Notes under the pieces: generated by a model | Told to the model about the DNA's origin: nothing | What the model saw: the letters and a program-made list of their open reading frames with translations, nothing else | Database searches by the model: none | Position numbers and translations under genes: made by a program | Part shown: positions 53,401 to 64,000 of the stretch, piece by piece | How the letters are laid out: the number at the start of each line of letters is the position of its first letter | Numbering within the stretch: position 1 is the first letter of the stretch | Assembly: GCA_047967505.1 (NCBI GenBank) | Contig: CM106538.1 | DNA length: 64,000 bases | Strand: one strand, 5' to 3' | DNA from: Dipteris shenzhenensis | Taxonomy: Eukaryota; Polypodiophyta; Polypodiopsida; Gleicheniales

Positions 53401-53829
53401 ATGCATCATCAAATTATAATAGAGGCTCTCACAACAACATTTCAACAAAGAAGATCCTTCTCCTATAGTGTCTACAAGTGCGAGCATCAACAATAGACCC
53501 ATATTGTCTCCATTTCTTGAGGGCATTGCAAGCAACTTATTTGACCTTGCAAGAGAAATTATTTTCACAGGTAGACAAAATCAGATTCCACTAGGTTGAT
53601 TAGCTTACATTCAAACTGATGCCTTATGGCAAATACTTTACCTCTCTCCAAAAACTAGGCCCAAAACAAAGAGATACCTTGGACAACATAATGCTAAAGA
53701 AATGCGTGGACCCACAACACAAATTGCAATTATTATTGTGAGACAATGTCGGGATAGGCAAAACTTTCTCTTTGTTGAAACACGTTCATTGCAATGGACA
53801 TGCGTCTTCACAAAATAAAGCATAGTCAT

Positions 53830-54383
53830 CTTCAACCTTTCGGAGGTGTGGACATGCTCCTCAGTGGTGACCTATGCCAGTCCGACGAAAGACTCTTGAA
53901 TTTTCTTATAACACTCTAGCCCCATGGCTCTTTTGCCTCCCTTTAGAAGAACACATATATATTACTACGAGCTCACAACTCCGATGCACCAAGATTTGCT
54001 TGGGCAACCTTCACTTTATTTATGGTCTTCTTAATGGTTTAGATGGAATTTTCAAAGATTCCCACACAGGCTCAAAACCAACACATGTTTGGATTGAGTT
54101 CAATGGTGCAAAAATAGGAGCACAAATTCCTATACAAAACCACCACTCTACGATCATGGACCCTAATTCTTCAGATATCACAAGATTTTCAAATTGGCAA
54201 AAACCATCTAAACACTATTTGTTGATTCTAGCTCCCTATCTAGCTAGGTGCCACTCAAACAACACATCAATCGCGCTTTCAATGCATTTTCTCACATTTG
54301 ACCCATTAAACATTAGATCACATGGCCTAGCTTATAACCCCCTTCACAAGTCTATGACCTCACAAAATCTACCCCCTTCATAA
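53830..54383 (+). pseudogene. Helentron PIF1-like helicase, C-terminal half
   Basis: The GD.cQ motif (FGGVDMLLSGDLCQ) stands where PIF1 helicases have FGG....GD..Q. After a frame shift come LGNLHFIYGLLNGLDGIFKD, KPTHVWIEFNGAKIGAQ, then LTFDPLNIRSHGLAYNPLHK, matching the end of the helicase (usual ...GLAYVALSRV). The Walker A loop (GxGKS) expected near 53600 is not readable. Confidence 0.7.
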
Positions 54384-54414
54384 AGTTGAGCACACCCACA
54401 TCTAAGTTGACCCA

Positions 54415-54985
54415 TTGGTCACACAAGAATTCAATGCCTTTACAATCAACATACAAATGGCCTCTCAATCAAATAGAATTCCCATCGCAAAATTGCAACA
54501 AACCAATCTTGCAATCCACTCCCATGCAATAGACATCATGTGTTCCCTAAGCATGCTTGCAATAACAGTTCTTTTCCTGCAAGAGACACACATGCCACCA
54601 AACCAAATTATGTTGCTTACCAGGTTCTACATCATCAAACATAGGTGAGTGTATGGAATAGCCACCTACTACAAGAGGCACCTCCAACTTTTGCAAAATA
54701 ATTATCCTTTCAATCAAAGAGGTGAGTGCTTGGTCTCCATATTTGACTTTCCAATCCTTGCACAATTTGCAATAATCAATGTCTACAAGGTACCACATCC
54801 ACTGCCACAAATCCTCTTTTGTATTCTTCAAACAATGCTACTTAATATACCACACGATACTCCTAAATATGTCATTGGTTACTTCAGCCCTAACACACAT
54901 ACACGACTCCAAGCAACTCTCAACTCTGCCAGTTCATGTCACCTCACAAGCCACAACAAGTCATCAAAACATCTACAATAATCAA
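54415..54985 (+). pseudogene. APE-type endonuclease domain at the end of the Helentron
   Basis: The frames 54415-54648 and 54649-54981 adjoin across one stop. LAITVLFLQETHMPPNQIML, YGIATYYKRHLQLL, AQFAIINVYKVPHPLPQI and PKYVIGYFSPNTH follow the layout of apurinic-type endonucleases (LQETH, GVA.Y.K, I.NVY..P, GDFN). The GDFN aspartate and asparagine have become GYFS. Such a domain fused after the helicase is known in Helentrons. A LINE endonuclease is the alternative, but no LINE RT follows. Confidence 0.65.
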
Positions 54986-54999
54986 TGTTTGTGTCTGTG

Positions 55000-55950
55000 A
55001 CTAAGGGGTAATTCATTTGAGGCTCCTAGTACCTACATGGAGATCATATATGTGGCTTCTCAACATCTATTGGATGGAATCATGTGTTGCATGGTAGTGC
55101 TGCATCAACCAATCGTAGTATGGAATTAGCTTGGCGGTGAGCCGATTGGTTCTCTTGTGTAACGTTGATCAAAGCGGCTTCAAAGTCTTCAAGAACAAGT
55201 TGCTAATGTGAAGCTCTCTCTTTTCAAGACTCAAGAGGATTCACATATGGTTGTCTCTCTGTCACAAGATTTGCCTCAAAAGGATTCATGTATGGTTTTC
55301 TTTTTGCCAGGCCTCCATGGTTGGAATTAGGTTCATCATTGTCTAGTATTTCGCATGGGCAACTACTTGTAGGAGTCTATAGATTCTTTTGAGTTGATGT
55401 CTCTACAGCAACAGACCGATATGGGTGTGGAAAGTCCATGTCTTTCATCTAGTTATATAAGTTCATTACTATGTCAGGTTTTCTCTATGAATAAGCATCA
55501 TTTCATGTGGAAATGGATTAGACTGTGTGAGAGTGAGATAATTAGAATTGCTTGTCGCTAAATCTAATGATCTTTCCCCCCAAAAAAAGGTAAGGTGAAG
55601 GCATCCCAAAAACAAAAGATGGCTCTCATCTAGTAACTTATCATCTCAAACCATGAATTGAGATCAAGAATTGGCTCAAACTAGCCATGGCATGGCCCTC
55701 ACTAAATACAGCCATAAGAAAGCCATAATTCCAATGGAATCTTGTTCATGTCAATGAGGTCAGCAATGGTAAAAACACATAATCTATAGCCAACGTGTGA
55801 ACAAAGTAATAGAATCTTGTACCATATGACCACATTGACCCATTCAAATGGGCCACAAACTCTTCTACTACCACTTGACCAACAAGTCAACCATGATCCT
55901 ATCACTATGATCAAGCCCATCACCACAATATGCAATAAATTATTTTGGTG
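55000..55950. other. No gene; contains a repeat copy
   Basis: 55505-55735 is a diverged direct repeat of 56848-57042 (aaatggattagact.tgt.agagtga ... gaaagccataattccaatgg), ending in ccccaaaaaaaggtaaggtg-like text. Nothing coding is recognised. Confidence 0.55.
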
Positions 55951-55968
55951 TGTGTTTGCAAAAATGGC

Positions 55969-55970
<2 letters not shown>

Positions 55971-56012
<42 letters not shown>
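55971..56012. repeat. (CT)n microsatellite, then C-rich DNA to 56330
   Basis: Perfect (CT)n followed by about 300 bp of C/T-rich sequence. Plus-strand frames across it are S/L/P strings. Confidence 0.95.
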
Positions 56013-56015
<3 letters not shown>

Positions 56016-56847
56016 CTTGCTGCCCTTCTACTCCCCCCTTGTGACCTTTTCACTCACCCCTTGCAACCATCTATTGCTCGCAATGCCGATTGTTATGTCT
56101 ACACTTCCCTCCACCCCTTGCCTTGTTATGATGTCGCCTCACTACCCTTGCTCCTTGTTACATAGGGTGCCCTACTACTGTTGCACACCCCACCCCCCCG
56201 ACCTCTTATGGCTACTAGTACAACACCCCCCACAGGCTGTTCTTCCTCCTTTGCTACCCTATCTACTCACTCTAGCCCCCCCCCTCCACTGCAATGCCTT
56301 CCCTTTGGGCCCTGTGTGCTTTGCCCACCATAATCGAAGCACCTCCTTGCAAGGGAAACAAACAAGCAATCAAGTCAGCCACTTTCTAAATGGGAAAAGG
56401 AAAAAATGAGAAGGACAAAAAGAAGAAAAAGCACAAGAAAGAGGCAAATCAGAGCTGTTTAAAGTTTGAAGATGTTAAACACTTCAAGTCTAGTAGCCTT
56501 AGAGTGGACATCACACGGGTACATAAGGGCTCTACATCAATAATAACTACCTCACACACATCTACATCAGGGACCTTGACCTCAATAGGCCAGAATCCTC
56601 ACCTATGTCACCATCACCAGGGATGACATACACAGGATCGTAGTATTCTTCATCCTCCCTCTCACCTGTCCCTCTCAGCCACAGCTACGTTTCCAACCCC
56701 AAACTCGAACAACCTCCCCATTGCTTCAGACATCCCGACACCCTGCTCAACTTATGTAGCCACCTCTCACTATTCAGCCCCATTTGAGGTCCTTCTTAGT
56801 TTCAGATCCCATGAGGGCTGGACTTCCCATGATATGATCTTCCAAAT

Positions 56848-57042
56848 GGATTAGACTATGTAAGAGTGACATAATTAGAATTGCTCATCGCTAAATGTAA
56901 TAATCTCTCCCCATTAAAAAAGGTAAGGTAAAGGCATCCAACTTATCATCTCATTGAGGTCTAGAATTGGCTTAAACTAGCCATGGCACGGCCCTCACTA
57001 AATACAACCATAAGAAAGCCATAATTCCAATGGAACATAATC
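56848..57042. repeat. Second copy of the 55505-55735 repeat
   Basis: Same orientation as its partner, with a few small deletions. Probably two fragments of one dispersed element separated by about 1.1 kb. Confidence 0.65.
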
Positions 57043-57585
57043 TATAGCCAAAAGTAATAGAATCTTGTCGGAGCCATCATCTGTACTACATCAATATTGA
57101 AGGAAAAGTTTTTTCCCCTCCAGTTTGTTGTGTACTCTCTATTCTTTGTTCAGTTTCTGTTCCGCTGCACCGTGTAATTTAACACTTCATGCATTCCCCT
57201 ACATCACCCGCTCCACTCACCCCCCACCTCTTGGTTATGTACCTTGCAATAGCTGGTAAGATGATGAGTGCAAGGCTCTTTGTTGCCAACGTTGATTCAG
57301 GATGAAGCATAGCCTTCTGAGCAAACCAGAGATGTTGCATGAGTACCACCATCTAGTACACTAGAAGAAGTAGGCTTTTGTCTACCAATATGAGGAGGAG
57401 TTAATAAACATTTTGTTTAGCAGCAACTCCAAGGACTTATGGCAAAAATTCCTTGAGTGGCTATCCCCATCACCCCTCACATACACCCATATTTGGCACA
57501 CCTACGCATGCACATTATATGACATTCCACACAAGCTTGTCCCCAATTTCTTGCACTTACCTCGTCCTATCTCTTACTCTCTTTT

Positions 57586-59172
57586 CACCAAGGGTGGTGT
57601 CAAGGACACATTACTAAAGCTCCATAATGGCCAATTGAAGGATCATGAGGGGTTATGCACTGACTTGTTGCAAATAGGATTAATATCCTAGTGCTGATCT
57701 TAGCAAAGTACTTCAATGAGGCAGTTTGTCTTGACTTTCCACACACCTGGACTCTTAACACCATTGCACCCATTCACATGTTAGGAGCAACGTGATAAGG
57801 GAGCAACAATGCATGAAGTGCAATGCATAAAATACACAATACAGAAAGTGTACAGAATGGAAGAGACAAAGAGACACTAATTTATGAGTTTCACCCAGCG
57901 TGGGCTATGTCCATGGAGAAACATCTAGTCCTAGGCATTTCTTATCCAACAAGTGAGAAGTTACAAGATACAAGCAATATATCCACTCCTTAGTTCCCCA
58001 CTAGATCATTCAAGCTGAGTTTGGGTCATCTATGCTTTGGCTTGATGCAGCCTTCTAGGTCATCACATATCTATATTGTGTTAGAGGATACGATGATTGC
58101 ACCTCAGGACGTCATAGACTACCACAATTAGCACTATCCTCCTTCATAATCCCTATAGCTAAGGGTGATCATAGATGCTAGTATGCACACACATGCAAGT
58201 GGTTTGAGAGATTGGGACTACACATGGACAGATTGTATCCATCTTCTAGTACAACATTGATGCATCGTTCTCCCACTTGGATATCACGAGGTCAACTAGG
58301 TCAACGAGGTCATACATGAGGACCTTCTATAGCTACACACATTCAAGATTTGGTTGGCATAGAGTGAGCTCCTAGTGAAGATTAACTTCTATAGGGATCA
58401 TTGCTTGCACATCTCCGATGACGGATTTATTGATCCTCCAGTTCATACCTCACATTGACTCCACATTGAGGGTGGGCAAGCTAAGGGAATACCCAAGGAG
58501 AGGTGCATATGTGCCTTGTGTGATCTTTGGAAGATTGAGTCAAACGAACACTTCATCTTCAAATGGCTTATGTACTATGAGATCCGCAACTACTACTATT
58601 TCCTATTTAGAAATAGCTTTGGAGTCCTCTCTCATTTCATCTCTTATCCATATCAAAGATCCCTAGTCCCCTTCATCCATGAGGCAATTAAGTATACAGA
58701 GCGCTTGCTCAATTAGGACAGGAACCATATACACAAATAAACTCATCTCAGAGGATGATTATAGAGTTCTTCCAACTAGATCGAATAGATCACCACACAT
58801 GGGTAGCCGTTGAGGTAGAGATCCAAAGCCAACAACACGACACACTCGACGAAGGAGTCAATGCATAGATCATGATTGCATCCATAGATAGCTATCAATA
58901 TTATATGTTTAACATCATACCAGCATGGCCCCACTTGCCACTAGGTCCATCTTGTCTCACTTGTAGACCTTCAATAAATGTTGTATCGGTCCAGCCTTGG
59001 CATCATATTGGATGTGATATGATGATGATCTTGATGTTATGAATATGTAGTACTCATGATAATATAGCATGGGTCATGATGCTTGTTTTAGTAGCTGCAC
59101 TCTTTCGGCTTATTGTATCAAGTTTCTCACAACCTCATAGACCATTGGTCTTTCTAAAACTCTAGTAATTCT
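57586..59172 (+). mobile_element. LINE copy with internal deletion and an LTR-like insertion
   Basis: Starts VKDTLLKLHNGQLKDHEGLC, the same truncation point as the LINE at 29402. It jumps over most of RT, is interrupted at about 57778-58000, and resumes VPH.IIQAEFGSSMLWLDAA, later ICALCDLWKIESNEHFIFKW and YYEIRNYYYFLFRNSFGVLS. The 3' end has the atgatgatgatcttgatg stretch and the hairpin agaccattggtct (59131-59143), with (CT)n 90 bp further on. Confidence 0.75.
57778..58000 (-). repeat. LTR-like insertion inside the LINE
   Basis: On the minus strand it reads like a copia LTR end: GTTTCTCCATGGACATAGCC, CACGCTGGGTGAAACTC, TATTGTGTATTTTATGCATT, finishing GTTGCTCCTAACA at 57778. The other end could not be fixed, and no target duplication was seen. 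Confidence 0.45.
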
Positions 59173-59260
59173 TTCTTTCCCATCTGCTCCCCTCTCTATC
59201 CCCCAACTCTCTTTTCTTGTCTTTTATATCCCTTCCTACTTTGATCTCCCTCTCTCTCTA

Positions 59261-59262
<2 letters not shown>

Positions 59263-59300
<38 letters not shown>
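59263..59300. repeat. (CT)n microsatellite
   Basis: Follows the 3' end of the 57586-59172 LINE by about 90 bp of pyrimidine-rich sequence. Confidence 0.9.
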
Positions 59301-59305
<5 letters not shown>

Positions 59306-59948
59306 ATTATCGTTCCCCTCTCTATCAAATCTCCTTGCTTCTGGTTGAGCTGAGTCCATGGCTTAATGAGAGGATTCACAAATCAATGGAGCAAACGAGA
59401 TCATCGCCTGCTCTATAAACTCTCCCGCCAAAACTATATCACCTCTATTTATCATTGCCATGATGCATCTTCCTTAAAGAAGAGTTCAACACTCATTACC
59501 AAGAAATGCCATAGCCTTATCTTGGTACATTTGTCATCCCTCTACACTAGAGCTGCCACCATAACCTTGGTCAATGGGTGACCCTATGTAGCGAACAGTT
59601 CACATTTCCACCTCAACTATTTATGGCTTACTTTCATCCAACTCAATGTCAAGGCTTTTTGCTTGCTGCTAATTCTAGGTTTTTTGCTTTCCAACAACTC
59701 ATTCTTGGCATTATGGGCAGTAAGAAGGTGAAGTCATTTGCTAAAGTGGTGGCTTTCCAATCATTGTCTCATACGATAATAAACACATAAGTTCTAAGTT
59801 TATAACAGCGGATTGAGGACATTGAAATAGGAAAACCAACAACTCTTGAAACTCAAGGTAGAGCAACAAAAGCGTTCAACCACTCTAGAGGGTCAAGTCA
59901 ACAAGCAGCTCGACTCTCACCTTCTTCAAGGACCTAGTAAATAGGCTC

Positions 59949-59982
59949 TCTCTCTGTGCATCTCTCTCTCTCTCTCTCTATG

Positions 59983-60041
<59 letters not shown>
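59949..60041. repeat. (CT)n with interspersed gtgcat units
   Basis: (CT)n interrupted by tctctgtgcatc and tctatgtgcatc, then a long pure (CT)n. No coding content. Confidence 0.9.
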
Positions 60042-60042
<1 letters not shown>

Positions 60043-60045
60043 CGC

Positions 60046-60844
60046 TCCCTCAACACTCCCTACAATTCATGCCAGTAGTAGTTGCTACTAATATGCAACT
60101 ACCTAGTAGAATGGAATGCTAAAGAACAATGTTGCTCAACTTGTGAACCTATGCCAAGCACTTGCTACTATGTAAAGTGACGAGGTTAGCTTAAATTAGA
60201 TATGAGCCATCCGATGAGGCACTTTCATAGAAGGAGTCTACCCTCCTTCCACTTAACCTAATTAATGTAACTCCACTAAAGTCACCTCTCATAATTCAAA
60301 AATTTAGCCACGATTAGTCCCCTAAACCGTCCCTCTAGCCCTCCACATGGGGGAAAGTGCCAAAGTTGGACTTTCCTCCCAAGAAAGTCCTCTTCTGACT
60401 CTTTCCCCTACATATCAATGCCAAAGTAGCCACAGTTGATGCTTTCAAAGTGTGCCACACTTGCTATATGTACACGCAAATAAAAGGTGCCAATTTGCGA
60501 ACCTGGTAACGAGATGACTACGACTAAATGAATCAAACAAGAGGATGAGAACTTGTGACAAATAGGTGCAAAATTAGTGTTGCTACCCTGCGATCATCCA
60601 ACCATGTCTAGCCCATTGTAAATGGCACACATCCACTATGAACAACCATGCCAAACTTGTTGTTGATAATCATGATCAAAGGACAACACAAAGGCATAAA
60701 ATCTATGACTAGTAAATTGTGCCAAATAGGTGCCAAATTTGCTACTACAATATCACAACATTAGCCAACATTTGGATGCCGCCAGATTGATGCCTACACT
60801 ACTGTTGATTTGAAATAGAAAAGGGATCAAAGTTACATACATAC

Positions 60845-60845
<1 letters not shown>
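60046..60845. other. No recognisable gene
   Basis: Only short frames without motifs. No transposon ends are seen. Confidence 0.4.
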
Positions 60846-60875
<30 letters not shown>

Positions 60876-60876
60876 C

Positions 60877-60946
<70 letters not shown>

Positions 60947-60985
60947 ACATCAGTGGGAGTCCTCGCGGGCCTATGGGATAGACTC
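60846..60985 (-). mobile_element. LINE 3' tail with (CT)n-(ATCT)n
   Basis: Minus strand: TCTATCCCATAGGCCCGCGA, GGACTCCCACTGATGTTAAT, then (CT)n (complement of 60858-60943) with (ATCT)n and (AT)n beyond. It is a variant of the shared tail with an AGGCC...GGACT stem. Confidence 0.68.
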
Positions 60986-61439
60986 CAAAATACACCAAAA
61001 GGGGAAAACTCATACAAGCCACAAAGGGCTGGAGCAAAGGGCACACTAAGGCCCTTGTTGAGTATTGTGCTGAAATAAAGAGTCAATATCTCAAGAAAAA
61101 TCAAGTACAAAACATGTCATATCATATCATGTACTATCTGAAGTAGGGTGAGAGCTGGAATTGGAACTCAGAATCCAAAACCCAGCATTGTGGTGGCTTG
61201 TCTATATGAGTGACAAAAATGTCTCATATTTGCATCTGTCTAGGTATCTCATGCCATGGTGGGTGAGGGGGATGTGGTCTCCTCGATCTCTGAACCCATT
61301 GAGCTATGTTCAGAGTGAACCCTCATCCCGAGCGATCTCCTATGAGGAAAGTTGTGATAGGTCAAATCTCATTTGAGTGTGCTATGATCGCTCTCCATGT
61401 CATGAGTGGCCTTTACAATCCTCTCTCAATAATCCATAC

Positions 61440-61720
61440 TACCTACATATCAGGAGCTAGCTCCTCCTCCTCTACCCCAATGTCCTAGAGCTAACTCAAA
61501 TGCATCAAAATTTGTGCCATGCCGCTGTATCTAGTTAGACTTTGTGTCTTGGTCATTACCTGCTGCTCTTTAATCTATCATAGTAGGGTCTCCCTATGTC
61601 AGCACATCTCAAGCAAATAGAGCCCAATGCAGACCTAGTCATGGAAGTGGATCAATCATGATAGTGGGCTGAACCCACTCCTATCCTAATAAAGAGACAA
61701 TGGTATCATCCTCGGATCTC
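61440..61720. repeat. Partner of the 51965-52250 repeat
   Basis: Shares order and most text with that block, including ctagagctaactcaaatgca and catagtagggtctccctatg. No transposase follows here. Confidence 0.65.
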
Positions 61721-61989
61721 ATAGTAGGTTGGGTAGGCACAAAGAAAGTGTTCCTCTATCTTAATCACTCCTAGTGTACATAGCATGTAGATCCGCTACT
61801 CTCTGGGTATATGTGTTGCTCTCCCTTTCTCAATCCTTAGCTCAATGGGATGAAACCCACATCTACCCAATTGCGATCCTTATTACGTGTGAGACTCCTA
61901 TGTCCTCAAGATACTGTGGTCTAATGATGAATCCTATGTCCTTCAAGACTCTCAAGAAATGGTCGAGGTAGAATTGGGTCTTGGTGGGG

Positions 61990-62290
61990 AGCTCCTGATA
62001 TCCCCCCCAGTCTGATCACCCAATATGACCCTGCCTTAAACACCCCAACCTTTCCAAGATCTGGTTGTTTTTGTCACTAATCATGTGATATGGAACACAC
62101 ATGTTCTTCCTGAGACCCCAGTATTCCCTTGCCTTAAACACCCAAGCCTTTCCAAGATTTGATTGTTTTTTTGTTTTGAATTCTCTTCAGAGACATCTGA
62201 TAGGATTTGATCATTTTAGTCACTAATCATGTGATATGGAACTCACGTGTAATTCCCAAGACCCCTCCCTCTCCCATGTTGTTCAGCCCC
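61990..62290. repeat. Short interleaved direct repeats
   Basis: ccttaaacaccc.aa.cctttcc occurs at about 62034 and 62132. gtcactaatcatgtgatatg occurs at about 62074 and 62219. The two pairs interleave, as after a partial duplication of 100-145 bp. Confidence 0.7.
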
Positions 62291-62379
62291 ACTTTTGAGA
62301 CCCCTCTCCAAGCTATAGTTGCTCACCCAATAGTTTAAGGATGTTACAATGTTGCAAGATGTTACAATGAAGCACACAC

Positions 62380-63000
62380 GCATGCACGCGCATGACGTGA
62401 ATGCATGCATACAAGTGCATGCTCGACATATTTCTAGTCATGTGTTTAACTTTATAGCTGTTACCACCCAACTCTTATCAACATGTATTAATGATGCTTC
62501 CTCACTTACGAGACAATTTTAATGCACACCAATCTGATTTCTAGCATGCATAAATATAAGTGTTATCATGCTATTGTGCTACTCCCCTAGATTTTAGTTC
62601 TTCAATGTTGTTGGCTACTTCAACATGTATCTCTCTTGCATGTAGCCATGCCTATAGAAGTATCATGTAATTGTATTGTCTAATTAGCAAGCTTTTTAAA
62701 AAAATCTTTGGAATGGTTATGATTTGTCATCTTATTTTGCTACCTTCTTTTTGTCCAAACAAAAATCAATTTTTAAAAATCATGAAAATAGTATTAAAAT
62801 ATTATCTATAGGACAAAAAATATGAACCAGTGCTAATCCCTGTGCGTAGGCAACCAACATTTTTGCCCAATGCATAGATGTCAAGGCTTAAACCCATCCC
62901 TATAAGGACACAAGTGCCTTGGTTGTTGAGAAATCCAAATCCCCAATTGTGCCTCAAAGTTATGATCCCACTCCAACAATTGTGCTAATTCAACATCTAT
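62380..63000. other. No gene; alternating purine-pyrimidine patch
   Basis: 62370-62425 is cacacacgcatgcacgcgca-type sequence with Z-DNA character. The rest is AT-rich without recognised features. Confidence 0.45.
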
Positions 63001-63023
63001 AACCTATGGAATTGGAGCCACAA

Positions 63024-63081
63024 TACAAGTAAGAACCAAAGTACCCCATATACAAGTAAGAACCAAAGTACCCCATATACT
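63024..63081. repeat. Perfect 29-bp tandem duplication
   Basis: tacaagtaagaaccaaagta followed by ccccatata occurs twice in direct succession. It repeats MGYFGSYLY in a minus-strand frame (63265-62990) of unknown nature. Confidence 0.85.
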
Positions 63082-63706
63082 CTATGGAAGGTGCAAATAG
63101 ACTCATGCAGGTGTACCACATATTGGACACCCATCCAATGCTTCTTATGTGGGGAAATCCACTGAATAGCAAATTAGCCAAGATTAATTTCAACCTAATT
63201 GCGAAGTTGGGCATGGATTTCCTACGTAAAGTAAACTGAGGTATACTGCTTGGAATGATTGGCATTGAAAGTCAAAGTGTGACAACAGAAAGCTTTGTAT
63301 CCCACATCCGATAAATGTGACAACAAGGAGTCAAAAAGAGAAATTCAGCAAGACTATCTTTTGAATCAAGAAGCATTGATTGTAAGAGCTAAACAAGCCT
63401 TGACTGCCGCGAACAAAGCGACACAATGCCAAGCACATCAGCACTCCCATTGCTACTCAAGAAGCAAAATAAGTCTACCCTAATGCCAAAATATAAAATC
63501 CTAATATCAAGCCTTAAGGCAATAGGTAAGGCAAGAACACGGGTAATTCGAGACAAACAAGTTAGTAGATTCAGTACAGAAAAAGTTTGTTGAACCTACC
63601 ACCAACCAAAGGGTGATGAATCTACACATAATTGAGCCCCAATTAGAAGGAGTTGCATTCATAAGCTTAACTAGTTGCCCTATCATGATCACAACTAGAA
63701 CCCTAC

Positions 63707-64000
63707 TGTGTCACGAGGACGTGAATTTATAAAAAAAATTATGACTCTTGTAATTTGCATATGATTGCCTTGGGTCTCTGGGGCAAGGGAGTTTGGCCAG
63801 GTGTGTGGGACTTGGGAAATTAAAATTCCTAGTGGGTTCTTGAAAATTGTGAATGTGCAGGCCAATTAGGCAATTAATTCCTAGGACTAGTGTGTGCACT
63901 AGAGGGGCAAAAGAGTGGTGCAATTAATACCCCTGTAGTAGATGTCTTGGATGCTATATGCATTCCATTTTAGTTATTGAGAGTCATCTCTTATGTTTGG
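63707..64000 (+). repeat. Start of a second long LTR-like repeat, cut by the window end
   Basis: tgtcacgaggacgtgaattt and the following 200 bp match 43621-43850 at roughly 80%, with shared gggacttgg.aattaaaatt and ggcaattaattcctagg. Only the first 290 bp are in view. Confidence 0.65.

Larger units (their letters stand above)
52510..54985 (+). mobile_element. Helentron-type Helitron relic (helicase plus endonuclease)
   Basis: A run of plus-strand frames follows the order of the Rep-helicase protein of Helentrons (Helitron2). First the linker before the helicase: HTNIQFVLNSHGAASYYNSY, INAMQAIYLSLSLPL, MDPSSIVIFINDIVAKYLHP. Then PIF1-type pieces: PFGGVDMLLSGDLCQ (53837-53880) and NLHFIYGLLNGLDGIFKDSH with THVWIEFNGAKIG. 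Then an AP-endonuclease-like part. The Rep nuclease core with its HUH motif is not visible. Stops and shifts abound. Ends were not located. Confidence 0.72.

Noticed and set aside
1-64000. CRISPR arrays, operons, ribosome binding sites, rRNA genes
   Set aside because: No regular spacer arrays or rRNA sequence seen; spliced exons and LTR elements show a eukaryotic nuclear origin.

Overview
This window looks like nuclear DNA from a land plant with a large, repeat-rich genome. The evidence is one plant-type gene with spliced exons, Ty1/copia and Ty3/gypsy retrotransposons primed by initiator-Met tRNA, several LINE lineages, a PIF/Harbinger transposase, a Helitron-type helicase relic and many (CT)n microsatellites. 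The style of the LINE proteins would suit a seed-free plant such as a fern or lycophyte, but that is only an impression.

The one host gene I can recognise is ELP5, the Elongator complex subunit, on the minus strand. I place eight exons at 49039-48873, 39759-39608, 39515-39466, 17601-17532, 12941-12715, 12633-12544, 12458-12383 and 12196-11988. All junctions are GT-AG, all phases agree, and together they give one open frame of 346 codons plus stop. The gene therefore covers about 37 kb, with introns of about 9.1, 21.9 and 4.6 kb full of transposons and three compact introns of 81, 85 and 92 bp. A stretch of roughly 30 residues usual in the family, just after exon 1, was not found.

Layout. 1-8300: pyrimidine-rich and AT-rich intergenic DNA with microsatellites and local duplications. 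8315-8997: a short inverted-repeat transposon with a CpG-rich tandem dimer. 9000-11987: no gene seen. 11988-17601: ELP5 3' exons, with a decayed copia element in an intron. 19431-21490: a LINE. 21490-32762: a gypsy element broken by a 4.6-kb gag-only LTR element (itself carrying a 1.66-kb LTR element) and by a 5'-truncated LINE. 32763-39310: LINE and copia fragments. 39466-39759: two ELP5 exons. 40.6-48.2 kb: LINE fragments and a long LTR-like repeat. 48873-49039: ELP5 exon 1, with a SINE-like element upstream. 50722-51914: Harbinger transposase relic. 52.5-55.0 kb: Helentron-like helicase plus endonuclease relic. 55-64 kb: LINE fragments, microsatellites and the start of a second copy of the 43.6-kb LTR-like repeat.

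Apart from ELP5, everything recognised is transposon-derived. Most of it is broken by stops and frameshifts. The large-scale architecture is best read as one gene whose long introns and flanks have been repeatedly invaded.
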